DNA of 64,000 nt from Phymatolithon calcareum (Eukaryota > Rhodophyta > Florideophyceae > Hapalidiales). The stretch is from the NCBI GenBank assembly GCA_977006965.1, contig OZ345368.1:1860001-1924000 (forward strand), in the 5' to 3' direction. Positions 54,405 through 64,000 of the stretch are shown in pieces. The position numbers and the translations under genes were made by a program. The notes under the pieces were generated by a model. It saw only the letters and a program-made list of their open reading frames with translations. It had not been told where the DNA came from and searched no databases. Positions within the stretch are counted from its first letter, which is position 1. Each line of letters begins with the position of its first letter.

Positions 54405-56210
54405 CTCAACCGAGGCTGTATTACGGAATACCAAGTTTCCAACCAAACTCCTTATCGCTGCGTGGCGTTGTTTCAGTTCTTCCTGCTCACATCATCATCG
54501 TTCTTTTGGGTCCGCAACAGATACATTCAGTCGTGCGATGAATGCATAGAAAGAGGAGGCAGTGAAGGAACTATGGTAGGATAGAATGGAAAACTATGGC
54601 CAAGGCGTTAATGTTATACCAATTAGGGGGAAAGGCAAAATGAATGAATGAATAATATCAGCTACTTCAAACATCGAAGCTTTGAGAAATAATGAGAGGG
54701 GCTTGAAAAGCCTCGAAGCGAATATCCAGAGAACTGCTGAAATGACATAATCGTGAGCTTTGAGCAATTAAAGCGCTCTTGATGTCTTCCGCAGCGAAGC
54801 TGTTATAGCGATAAGATTAATTTTAAAAGCTCCATGGTCTTACGATTATAGCTTCGCTACCCACACAAGTGGTGGACTACGCCACGTGCCTTTCATACAT
54901 GAACCCTACTGCACTCTTCACGGGCAGGCTGGGCACGAGACTAGAGCCTGGAGCATAACGTGTGCCTGACTGTGTCTTCTGGCATACAGGCCAGTAGAAG
55001 ACAATTGGTAGACTTGCCAGTCCTTTATGAGCAAAGGTAGCGGTTAGAAGTCAACATTCGAATATACGGACAAGACTTCCTCGGTTGCTGCCCATGTTTC
55101 GGTACCTCATGTCTTCTGTTTAGTCATCTGGAGGGGCTTCGAGCTTGTATTGGATTTTGAGAGCTCTTAATCTATTTTCCCAAAATGCTGACTTCTTGGC
55201 ATCATCACAGGACTTTTTAAGTTTGCATACTCTCGAAGATGGTTCAGGTGATAAGGAAAAGCTCGTCCAGTGCTTTCTGGGCTCCCAAACTATCTTTTTC
55301 TCGTCATTCTTGTTGCTCGATATCGCGCTTGAACTGAAAAGTACCAGCTGCGTTAAGATTTCTCTGTTTGTTTTGTGCGTCTTCCTTTCCAAAGTAAGGG
55401 AAACTCCGACAAGGCAATGTATTCACTTTTATCCGAATGAAGGAGCATGCAGGCAATTTGACGTATAAAACTAAAACGGAAGACGCAACAAGGACCGAAA
55501 AGAGCAAGAAACGGCATGAAAGCTCGTAAAGCGTGGTATAGCAGAATGGATCATCTTTGAGATGTGCGTTGGATGGAACATATCATCTTTGAGATGTGCG
55601 TTGGATGGAACATAATTTTGGCATAATTTTATCGCCCTTCGCGTCATATGTTGAACATTGCAACGAGAATAGTGGTTGCTCCGTACAATCAATGCTCTGG
55701 AAGTGGGAGTACATTAAGAATAAAAGGAATGCAACAAAACGAGTAGTAGATTCTCTCCTCTGTAATTGGTCACGACGATCGCCTTCTTCTTGTCTGTGAA
55801 AATGTCAAAACGATTCCGTATGGCAAGAGCAAAGATGGCGGTAGTGGAAACCATATAATAAAGTTACGGATCGTACATCGCCGCAACAGCAGCACTTGAG
55901 CGAATATATGGGTATCCCGCCGTGGATCTGAAGCTTCAACCTGGCGAAAATTCGGCGCTATTGTGAAGTGTCGCGTGGCAGAAACTCATGAGCTTTGGAT
56001 GATTTTTCAAGTAAAAATCAGAAATTCTCGAAACTTTGATCGTTAGAGGCGTGCAAGGGGTGATCTTTTGCTCCACTTGCCCATTTTAATATTTCCTGAT
56101 AAAATGCAAACGTACTTCTTCCTATCTGAACTCTGTCACGTACGTGGAAACGTCCTGTGATGCAAGCGCTTAACTGCATGCATAATCACGGTCAGGCCGA
56201 ACTAATTTGA
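54405..56210. repeat. R1 copy 2, right part
   Basis: It aligns with 3880-5890. It lacks the LINE fragment (site near 55070) and the S1 insert (site near 56005) present in copy 1, but has an unrelated insertion of about 210 bp at 54851-55065. A short internal tandem duplication (ATCATCTTTGAGATGTGCGT) lies at 55550-55612. The minus frame 55120-55392 has no recognised function. Confidence 0.7.
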
Positions 56211-57588
56211 TTGCTGGGGGTTCCTGTCTATGAAGCAATCTCACAATCGAATTGCTCCCGGAATATTTTTGCAACCCCAACTGCAATACCGACTCTGACC
56301 AGGGTGCAATCCCTACTGCAATTCAACGATTCGCAATCTATCCCAACTTCAATTCAATAAATCTACTACTTTTTCTGAGGTGTACCACGCTATTGTGGTC
56401 CAGAAAGGTGGGTTCCGGAAATAGAATGCTTCAAAACGTGGGTGAGCCATGGCTTATTTATGTTGTTAGACACCAGAATGAATCGATGAGGGAACGATTC
56501 TGGTTGGTTGAAAAATAGGTTAGAATGTGGTGGAAATGTTGGAGCATGGAAAAGCAAAGAAGTGTTGGTGCTTGACTTTACTTGTGGACATGATACAATC
56601 CGCGTATCGATAGCAGCAGTGCAAATAAAGAAGTACATGGCAACGATACTGTTCGGCAAATGGGCAGTGCGGCATTGGAGACGACTAATGAAGCTTTGTC
56701 AAGTAGAGCCGTGGGAGTTCCGCCGACAACACCTACACTCCAAAAAAGACGAAAATTGGGCAAGGTAGTAGAAGAGGCCGATGATGCCGGGACAGAGCTC
56801 GAACTCGCAACACTTGACTGCATCCGGGAAACGAACACAGCAGCTGACCCTCAAGATAAGCCTAGCCTCCGATGAGTCTGAGAGAAGAAAGAAGAACGCA
56901 GCGCAAGAAAAATAACGTTTTCCAAGAAGGGTCTTCCACACCACGCATTGAGGGTGGAAGAAAGCAGACACAGAATTCCTTCCGCAAGATGGTTTTTAGG
57001 ACACTTCCCTAAGAATCTAACGAAGCTGATTGAAGAAATGGGTAGGCAGGGAGCATGGGAAATTGGAACGCTCAGCAGAACCCTGAAGAAGCCCACATGG
57101 ACTCCTACCGAAGATAATGAAGTGGCGAGAGCCATTGACGTTATACTATGCAATTCTGATTAGAAAGGTGCCGACTTTCCTCAAGTTGAGACACATGGAA
57201 CCTTCTCAATAAATCCTCTAAATTACGACTTTACTTGTGGGCTGGTTCTGAGCTATGTTCTTGCCCGAGCTACTCGGCTTCAGTTTGGAGCTCTTTAAGT
57301 AGTCTTCAGCGTCGCGCAATAAGCGCTAACTATGTAGTGGAGTGTAAATTGGAGGGTATAGAACTGCTGTGCATTTGTTAAATACACATAAAAAACCCAA
57401 GTATCATACGAAAGCCGTTAAGGAGAAAGGGCAGCTAGCCTATGCCTCCCGTGCAGCATATTTACAGGTATAAGTACAGCTAGCCTTATACATCTGTGCC
57501 GCACATCTAGCACTGGCCAGAACTTCTAATGCCAGCAGTACTAATTGTGAGTTGTCGATTCATGAATGATCCATTGGTTGACGGGATG
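56211..57588. other. Weak plus-strand frames, no recognised gene
   Basis: 56230-56345 is TGCAAT-rich. Plus frames 56660-56875 (PPTTPTLQKRRKLGKVVEEA, acidic) and 56948-57163 (ARWFLGHFPKNLTKLIEEMG; PTWTPTEDNEVARAI) could be parts of one degraded protein, but a stop-rich gap separates them and no domain is evident. 57170-57588 may include the 3' LTR of copia-2, without proof. Confidence 0.35.
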
Positions 57589-58520
57589 TTAAAGTGTTGC
57601 AGTTTCGAGAAGAGTGGTCAAGATCGGCGAGTTCATCTTTTTCGTCAATGGATCAGCAATGTTTTGCTCGGAAGAAATGTGCCCAATGTTCTCTATCTCG
57701 TAAGATGAATACGCTTGACTAAGTGCGACAATGTCGATCAGTAAACGCTTCCCAGAGACACTTGTGAGCTCCGTATTTGTATCGAAGACAGAATTAGAGT
57801 CTGTGACGCAAAGTCTTCTCCTGAGAATTGACATGGGGAGAGACTTGAAAGAGTGCTAGCATACTCGAACTGGTGTTGAACAAGAAATTGACCTTTCACT
57901 TTAATGGCAGAGCCACCAAATTTCATGGGAAGAGACATATCGCGCGGTTTCATATCGAAACTGGATGACTCTTCTTGCTCTATTACGAAAAACGTGCTGT
58001 TTCCGAAGCCTAGAGTATCATCGACTAGAGTTCTAATTCCGCCAATTAACTCTTCTTTTTCTCTTTTAAAAAAGATGCTAAGATACAGTATAGATTGTGT
58101 CATCCCAGGATCGGCGGTATGGTAGTTCTTAAATGTTTACCATCAATATCTAAGGGATTCAGAAAGACCGTACAGAGGCTTAAGTGCCTGCAGAAGGCCA
58201 TCATTCGGCATGTCCATGAGAGGGAGCAATGGAGGCTGGACTGGTAGTCGTACAAAGAGCCGGCGAGGAAGTTCAGCACCGGACTGAACAAATGCTTGCT
58301 TCACATCACGAGTCCAAATTGGTTGACAAAAAGATATACTTAGATATTATCTCTAAGTATGTCTTTTTGTCAACCAATTTGGACTCGATAGTCTTATTAA
58401 GACTATCCGAACAGATGGCGAAATAATTTCGGAGCTTCATTGACAGTACGTCCTTTTTCTGGGTCTCTATGGCCTTGTATGACAAGCCGACACTTGTATA
58501 CGGGGTTCCCGTTTTCATCT
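57589..58520 (-). pseudogene. Copia-2 reverse transcriptase and RNase H end
   Basis: Minus-strand pieces in order: GNPVYKCRLVIQGHRDPEKG and VNEAP at about 58490, TRDVKQAFVQSGAEL at about 58300, LLQALKPLYGLSES at about 58180, IRTLVDDTLGFGNS with the VDD active site at 58017-58025, and the terminal EIENIGHISSEQNIADPLTKK of RNase H at about 57640. Frame changes separate them. A palindrome at 58309-58387 replaces roughly 30 residues before TRDV, and the core of RNase H is deleted. The QVDD-like motif and QALKPLYGL place it in a copia branch different from copia-1. Confidence 0.85.
58309..58387. repeat. 79-bp palindrome inside copia-2 RT
   Basis: Arms 58309-58344 and 58352-58387 pair with one mismatch around a 7-base loop (CGAGTCCAAATTGGTTGAC at the left edge). 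One arm encodes the RT residues CQPIWTR before DVKQAF. The other arm is its inverted copy, so this is a local inverted duplication that replaced RT sequence. Confidence 0.92.
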
Positions 58521-58723
58521 TTCTTCATCAAATGGATAACCCGGGAGCGCCGTACAGTGAAGTCAAGAGGATTTCAGATTCTTTGACAGCAACATAAGTG
58601 CCACGGCCAAGAATCCCCTTAATTTCGTTTTAATATGCTTGACGAAATCGAGGGTCAATAGGGTTGTTCACAATAATTATACAAACCGTGTTTCCATTTT
58701 GTATTGCGTCCACTCGTCCTACA

Positions 58724-59810
58724 TCAAGTCGGATGTGGTCGAAGCTTTCTTTTCAAGCATCTACAGGAGAGGTAACGGGGGGATTCGTTGGTTCCGATGG
58801 GTTTTCTTGAGTGGTAAGAGATCTTGAACCGTGACAGAATCACACGTGGACGGTGCTCCCGGCGATAGCAATTCGTCTGAGGCGGGGTGTTCTGCAACGA
58901 ATTTTTTGACGACAGTAATTGAAAATGGTCTGATTTCTCCATTAACGTTGACATAGGCTGTCTTATATTTGTCGTAAATATGGAGGACAAAGGACCTTTC
59001 CATTTCTTTGGTTTTTCTCTGTAGACGAGTACAGGGGATCCAGGTAGAATACTGAAAATGTTAACTGCTTTTGTGCAAGGTTTTTGCGGAAGCTTCAGTC
59101 GTTGTGCAGCAACAATGGTTTCCATTTCTCTTTGAGAGGATTCTAAGACGACGAAACGATCGCGATGGTTTGGAGGGAGGTTTTCAATGTTTCGAAGATG
59201 GATTTTTGATAACATTCCAAACACGAGAAGTGTGGCGACGAGTCCGTCTGGTCTAGAAGTATTGTTTAACGCAAGTACAGCAAGCGATAGACATGAAAAG
59301 TTCTCCAAGCTTGGGTACTCAATTTTAATCTTTTTGCAGATCTTTCGTAGTGGGACATGATATCGTTCTCTAGCACCGATAGAATTGTGAGATTCAGTGG
59401 TTATAGCTTTCGCGATTATACCAACTGTACACATGCGGAGTTGAAGAATTCGCTGGTGAACAATTTACCTTAATCATGGGTCAGGACATTTGGAAATCCT
59501 GGTTAACCCGACAAGTGATGAAAGCGTTCCAAATGTCTTCAGCGCTTTCACCCTTAACGAATTGAGCTGTAGAGAAGTGAGTACCACGATAAACATGTAA
59601 GACCTGAACATTCGGTCGAGGTTCAATCCACATCAGATCCAGGAAAATCTCATGATAGAAAACGATTGAATCAGGAAGTGTTAGCTGAAAGACGAATGGT
59701 TTCGCGGCCATCCTTTGATAGGAGTTACAATGATTTGATATGTCCTGAAAGCGTCTTTTAGTAGACGGCTCGAAGTTCTCTGGGGGTGCACGACGAAGGA
59801 GGTTAGCCAT
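58724..59810 (-). pseudogene. Copia-2 integrase
   Basis: The pre-integrase region reads LLRRAPPENFEPSTKRR and ISNHCNSYQR, where the last zinc Cys (HCNPCQ in relatives) is Tyr. The core has IFLDLMWIEPRPNVQVLHVYR (Asp), LTHD followed by TAA at about 59473 then GKLFTSEFF (second Asp; the TAA is at the usual Gln), and TESHNSIGARERYHVPLRK (catalytic Glu). The C-terminal module is NIFSILPGSPVLVYREKPKKWKG. Frameshift near 59440. Inactive but clearly recognisable. Confidence 0.87.
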
Positions 59811-59888
59811 CTTGTCTGCTGATGGGCGCGCGAGGCGTCAATGAAGTTTGAGTAATTCTGATCTTGTAGACACAAAAACGCTAGCAGG

Positions 59889-60370
59889 TCATTCAAGGTA
59901 AAGATGGCCGAGTTTGGGAGCGAGATCAACTTGGAGGCTGTCATCATCTGAGCAGAACTGGTTGGTAACTTCGTTCGTATACCATTTCAGACTTTTCATT
60001 TTGTCGAGTCCGAAAAGGATTGGAATGTCAACGTCGACAACGTCACAGTCATATTCGAGGAAGTTTCCAACAGCGTCTAGAGGAACGCGTATGATTGCGC
60101 GCCCAATACTCGGATGTACAATATCACCTAGCATAAAGGTTTCAGTTCTCGGTGTGGGGTCAGGCGATATGTGAGCATGTTTTCAATAGCGTAGATAAGC
60201 CTGGAGACCTGGAATACTCTTTTGGCAACCGTTTTCCACGTAGATGTCCTGAAACTGAGAGTTTTCATTCCCTTCTGAGAAGAGTACCTGATGGTGATCC
60301 TTGCGACTAGAACTGTCAATAGCGTCAGTGCTGTGAAGTATTTCGTGAATTGTGGAGAAAAGAGCCAATG
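59889..60370 (-). pseudogene. Copia-2 protease region
   Basis: The minus strand reads DIYVENGCQKSIPGLQAYL at about 60230, where the retropepsin DTG is ENG, so the catalytic Asp is lost. IIRVPLDAVGNFLEYDCDV and VDIPILFGLDKMKSLKWY (60000-60100) follow, the typical second half of this protease family. A stop separates the halves. Confidence 0.78.
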
Positions 60371-60416
60371 AGGCGCAGAGCGGGTCTCGGGAAAGACTAT
60401 GTTCCAGAATGGTTAC

Positions 60417-62042
60417 TTACTGTGTTTCATTACTAGGCGTTTTCTCAGAATCTGATGTCATGGGCGATGACTGAAAGTGGTGCTCAAAGTCTTTCCAGGT
60501 GTCATTGTCAAATTCTTGTCTTATTTCCAAAGCGTGATCGATGTCGCCGGGATCAGAAACTACGGATTCTGTAAGAAGAACCCGTTTCGCATACTCAGCC
60601 CTGTATGTGCTGTCGAGCTGGTCACAGTCACTGATGAAGTGCTCTTCGGAGTTACACTTGCGACATCGCATGTGGGCACCATTGCGGATCTGATTGAGGC
60701 CGTCTCTACGGCGCTCTTTCCAGCGAATATAAGTGTTCCTTCGACCTCCATTGTTATGGGCATATCTTCTACTGTGCATGCAGGGGCGATCGCTTTGATT
60801 TCCATTTACGGTACAAACAATGGGCAGCAGTAGACAGCAGATCTTGAGACCGTTTGGCGACGCGAAGCTGATCTTCATGAACCTGAATTGCTCTTGCGCA
60901 AGCCTCTTGGATGGCGACAGAGTCCTGGACAGGTGATAGAGCCAGGAGCGCAGCGAATGGTTCGAAAAAAAATGCTTTCATAATGACGTCACGAAGATGC
61001 TGATAGGCTGTCCCAAGTTGAATCTGGAGCAGTTCTGCAGATTGGAACATGTCGATGAGCGCAGTATGAAGAGTTTATCCAGTTTTTGTCATAAAAGTCT
61101 TGAAATGGAGATTGTTCCATTGTCGAATGAGGCGATCTCTGCGCTCAGTGAGACGAAACTTAGAATATAGAAGGATAAAGGTTTGTTCTATATTTCTGGA
61201 CTTCGGGAGGACGTACTTATGGTAGCAGACGCTAGCAGGGCTGTTCGGAACGACTATCACACACATGTTATCGAAAGCGGCCAAGAGTCATGCATTTGTC
61301 TGTATAAGACTGATGGAAAGCGGCTAAATTTTCTTCAGTGGAGAAGATGCTTCGCTTCTCTTCCTGTCAGATGAGCGAGCTTTCGGAAGAGAACGATTAG
61401 TGCCAATACTGGAATACGCTTGAGTCGGTTGAACAGGTTGCCTTGCACAGTGATGTGTAGGTTGAGGTTGGGTTGGAGCTGCAGGTAAGGTGGACTGGTC
61501 CTGAGAGTGTGCAGAGCCGGCGAAGGCTGCATTGCTTAATCGTCCATTGATGTTGTCAATAGCACCAGCTAAAACCAACAACTGCTGATCCTGAGTATTG
61601 AACCGGTTGTCCAAGTTCTCAAGTTCGGCAAACTGCTGACTTCTGGGGGAACAGTGCGGACCCGCTACTGTGGCGGAGAGGCAGGACGATCAGGAAGCGG
61701 AGCTGGAGTTGCGAGAGGATCTCCAAGAGTAGTTTCACGTCCCAAGATGCTTTTGAGATCATTTTGAACAAAAATTCCACGCGGAAAGTTTATTCCCTTC
61801 TCAGCGAAGTACTGGCGAACATAGACTTTCCACGCGATTGAAAGTCCACAGAGCATAGTGCGCGAGATACTTTACTTGAACGTCAGGGTACATTCTTCAG
61901 GGGTCTGTTCATCGTTTATCACATTGAAATATGTATTGACCAGCTCACGAATTTGACGGTCAGCATCCATTATTTCGGCAGTAGTAATCATTGACGCCGT
62001 TGAACTGTTGCTTACAGCGACGCCTTCGGCATTTCTAGCCAT
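60417..62042 (-). pseudogene. Copia-2 gag
   Basis: The probable start is ATG 62042 (ARNAEGVAVSNSSTASM; EQTPEECTLTF), with a TAA at 61872-61874 followed in frame by RTMLCGLSIAWKVYVRQYF and a TAG near 61680. QQFAELENLDNRFNTQDQQL and Gln/Pro-rich sequence follow, then a capsid-like part (RRDRLIRQWNNLHFKTF; EACARAIQVHEDQLRV) and a zinc knuckle MRCRKCNSEEHFISDC (CX2CX4HX4C) at about 60660. Several frame changes occur. The order gag, protease, integrase, RT on the minus strand defines one copia-type element, though its LTRs were not found. Confidence 0.78.
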
Positions 62043-62176
62043 GGTAGAGCATGGTGATGACAATTTCAACTTAATCAAAAAAACGCCTGATGGAAGTAGC
62101 AGACTGTTTTTAGATAGAATCAGGTGATAATTCAAATAGACAAGCTCGAGCCTGACGGTAGAATTGCAGCTTGTTG

Positions 62177-62671
62177 TCAAACAGAATTTTTCGGCAGCGA
62201 TGAGGGCAGCTGGGAACTGGTACTTTGAAAGGAGAAGATTTTTCTTATGCTTCTTTCAACGTTCGTGCTTACCGTATGCGCGTTGTCTATGCTGCAGTGG
62301 CCACAAAAATACAAGCCATCTGCGTAGTAAATCTTGTTCGCAGTGAACGGTTTCGGAGGAGATGGAGCTTGCTTAGAGACAATATGACGAGTATGGACTT
62401 GTTTTGTAGGGCGCTTTCTGGCCAGAGCCTGAGAGCTGCGAGTAGCGCGCTTGGAGATCAGTGGTCGTACGTCCTTAAGGTAGTAGTTACGGTCTAAAAG
62501 ATCAGGAGGACCGGCCTTTCGACGAGTTACGAACTCTGCCTTGCGCCTTTTTCTGGCAGCGGCAGTAGAGCCGTTTGCAAGTGATAACCTGCTTGCATGA
62601 CCAGAAGTGACAGGAGAGGAGAACGTGACGGTAAATCGGAGTTTCGGATTAGGTGACGAAAACCGGAGGAG
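62177..62671 (-). CDS. Unrecognised 165-codon frame without methionine
   Basis: After a TAG at 62672-62674 the minus strand is open to TGA 62177-62179 with no ATG anywhere. It reads LRFSSPNPKLRFTVTFSSP, ARKRRKAEFVTRRKAGPPD, LLDRNYYLKDVRPLISKRA, QALARKRPTKQVHTRH, ANKIYYADGLYFCGHCSID and VERSIRKIFSF. It is rich in Arg/Lys/Ser with one CxxC pair. It could be an exon: ACG|GTAAGC near 62271 resembles a 5' splice donor. It could also be leader or an upstream gag part of copia-2, which begins about 130 bp further on. No homolog is recognised, and chance openness cannot be excluded. Confidence 0.35.
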   Translation of the reverse strand, partial: LLRFSSPNPKLRFTVTFSSPVTSGHASRLSLANGSTAAARKRRKAEFVTRRKAGPPDLLDRNYYLKDVRPLISKRATRSSQALARKRPTKQVHTRHIVSKQAPSPPKPFTANKIYYADGLYFCGHCSIDNAHTVSTNVERSIRKIFSFQSTSSQLPSSLPKNSV

Positions 62672-62674
62672 CTA

Positions 62675-64000
62675 GCTATACGGCGGCAGCGGCTTAGAAT
62701 TCAGAGCGCACAGCGGTGACACTGCAGTAACTGGGGACCCGAAAGGGTGACCAAGCAGCGTAGGTCTTGCACAACTCCTAGACGTAAAGCCTTCCAGGAG
62801 CAACTGTCTGTCGTACCAAAGGTACAGCCGCTAGGGTGAAGCTTCCGAGGGAAGCGAGCAAAATAGTAACCTTCCTTTGAGTTGGGTCTCAGGTTTAGGG
62901 CTGTTTCTCGGTCTTCACTGAGATACAGACGGTTTATATACACAATTTTCAGCCGAAGTCGGCAATCCGGGCATAAAGCCCACCCTAATTGGTCCATTTA
63001 TTCTGGAGTCGGCTAGCTATTGGCCAATACTCTCAAATTTGTGCTTCAGATTACTCCACATATAGTTTAGGAGAGTAGAACTCCAATTACTCAGCCGCCC
63101 GTAATTGACAAAGAAATCAAAATTAATGTTCGTGAATCAGAACTGGATTCCAAGTCATATGTTCGAGATCCTGAATCAGATCAAAGGTTTGAAGTATGAC
63201 TTTATGAAATATTTGATTTCCGGGGGAAGTTTCAATCGAAGCATCTAAATATTTCGCATGAAGTAGATTAATATATTATTAGATATACGAGGCAAGATGC
63301 GACCGGATGGAGGTGGAATTACTATTACTTCAGCAAGTTTTTTCAATTGCTTTCGGGTAAACACGAGTCACGACTCAGGTTATCAGCAGTCATCCAGTAT
63401 CTTGCGAGCTTTCAGACGCATATGTGCATAGCTTTCGCAATGTTGCACCGTCTCCGTACCGTGGACGCACCCCACTGCTGCAAGAGTGACTTTATCGTGC
63501 GTCATATTTACAATACTGATACGCATCAGTGCAAATATTCACTGTGTGTGTAACAGGATGGTGCAAGTCTCACCGTATGTGCGCATCATTTTATGTGTTC
63601 TTAGAGCCTCTTATAGGCCCATTGCACACTAGTGGTGCAATAGGATTATAGAAATGCGTGTGCTAGTTTTCTGCTTCCATCGCCAAATTCCTAGCTCTGT
63701 AAGGGCCGCATCAGTAGATATTTCGGTAGATATATAGAGCTTTCCTCTCTTCGAGCGCCGCCTCGGAAAAAGAGGGGAGCTACCTTAGCGTAACCGATTT
63801 TGGAGTAAACTCATCTAGCCGAATCCGCTTTATTCCTTAACGGTTGGTATCTCACAACGCATTGCGTGCGCACGACGTCTGACCCCCTTTTTTGCGTATC
63901 CTCTTGCGCGTCCGTGACAATCATCGTCGGGTGATTGTCTGTTCTTTATCCTTCCTGTGGAAGTGTCTCGCACCTGAGCAAAACTCTTGAGGAGTGGTGA
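62675..64000. other. No gene seen
   Basis: This may hold the 5' LTR and flank of copia-2, but no paired LTR was recognised. A minus frame at 62701-62997 has one CPDC and no other motif. The last kilobase shows no repeat shared with the window. Confidence 0.45.

Noticed and set aside
56948-57163. Myb/SANT domain suggested by WTPTEDNEV.
   Set aside because: Only one short Trp-containing match. The spacing and remaining helices of a SANT repeat are absent.
57340-63040. LTR pair for copia-2.
   Set aside because: No matching long direct repeats were found at the two ends. Short shared words such as AGCTAGC are not sufficient.

Overview
The window is eukaryotic nuclear DNA made almost entirely of transposable elements, most of them broken and several nested in one another. 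No bacterial operon, rRNA or convincing host housekeeping gene is visible. The evidence is the element mix: Ty1/copia and Ty3/gypsy LTR elements, tyrosine-recombinase (DIRS/Ngaro-type) retrotransposons, non-LTR LINEs, hAT, pogo and MULE-like DNA transposons. The host lineage (alga, oomycete-like protist, fungus or other) cannot be fixed from the sequence. The best candidates for non-transposon genes are a degraded Sel1-repeat gene at the left end and a duplicated unknown gene, called gene X here.

Left third (1-25.2 kb). A Sel1-repeat pseudogene is followed by a TTAA-flanked MITE candidate and a multi-kb dispersed repeat (R1). R1 contains a minus-strand LINE 3' end and two short retroelement insertions with target-site duplications (TSDs). 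A plus-strand YR retrotransposon (gag, RT, RNase H, tyrosine recombinase; about 6.7-14 kb) is split at a TA dinucleotide by a 2.6-kb pogo/Tigger-like transposon whose transposase is intact. An intact hAT-type transposase follows at 14.7 kb. From 17.8 to 25.1 kb a 5'-truncated LINE with a 14-bp TSD is split by a 5.6-kb insert holding a second, minus-strand YR retrotransposon.

Middle (25-41 kb). A decayed hAT element (minus) precedes gene X copy A. Copy A is interrupted by a copia element (minus) that still has 435/447-bp LTRs, a primer binding site, a polypurine tract and a perfect 5-bp TSD. The longest LINE copy (2.0 kb, 11-bp TSD) lies at 36.3-38.3 kb.

Right third (41-64 kb). A 1.16-kb MULE-like element has inverted ends made of 29-bp tandem repeats and a 9-bp TSD. 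It is followed by tandem-repeat patches, a gypsy remnant, gene X copy B (interrupted by a LINE), an almost intact hAT element with perfect 8-bp TSDs inside R1 copy 2, and a second copia-type element (minus). One 165-codon reading frame near 62.4 kb contains no methionine.

The elements do not form a cooperating gene system. They record successive insertions, and several pre-insertion sites can be read from paralogous copies in the window. The least familiar objects are the MULE-like element with 29-bp repeat arrays, gene X, and the methionine-less reading frame.
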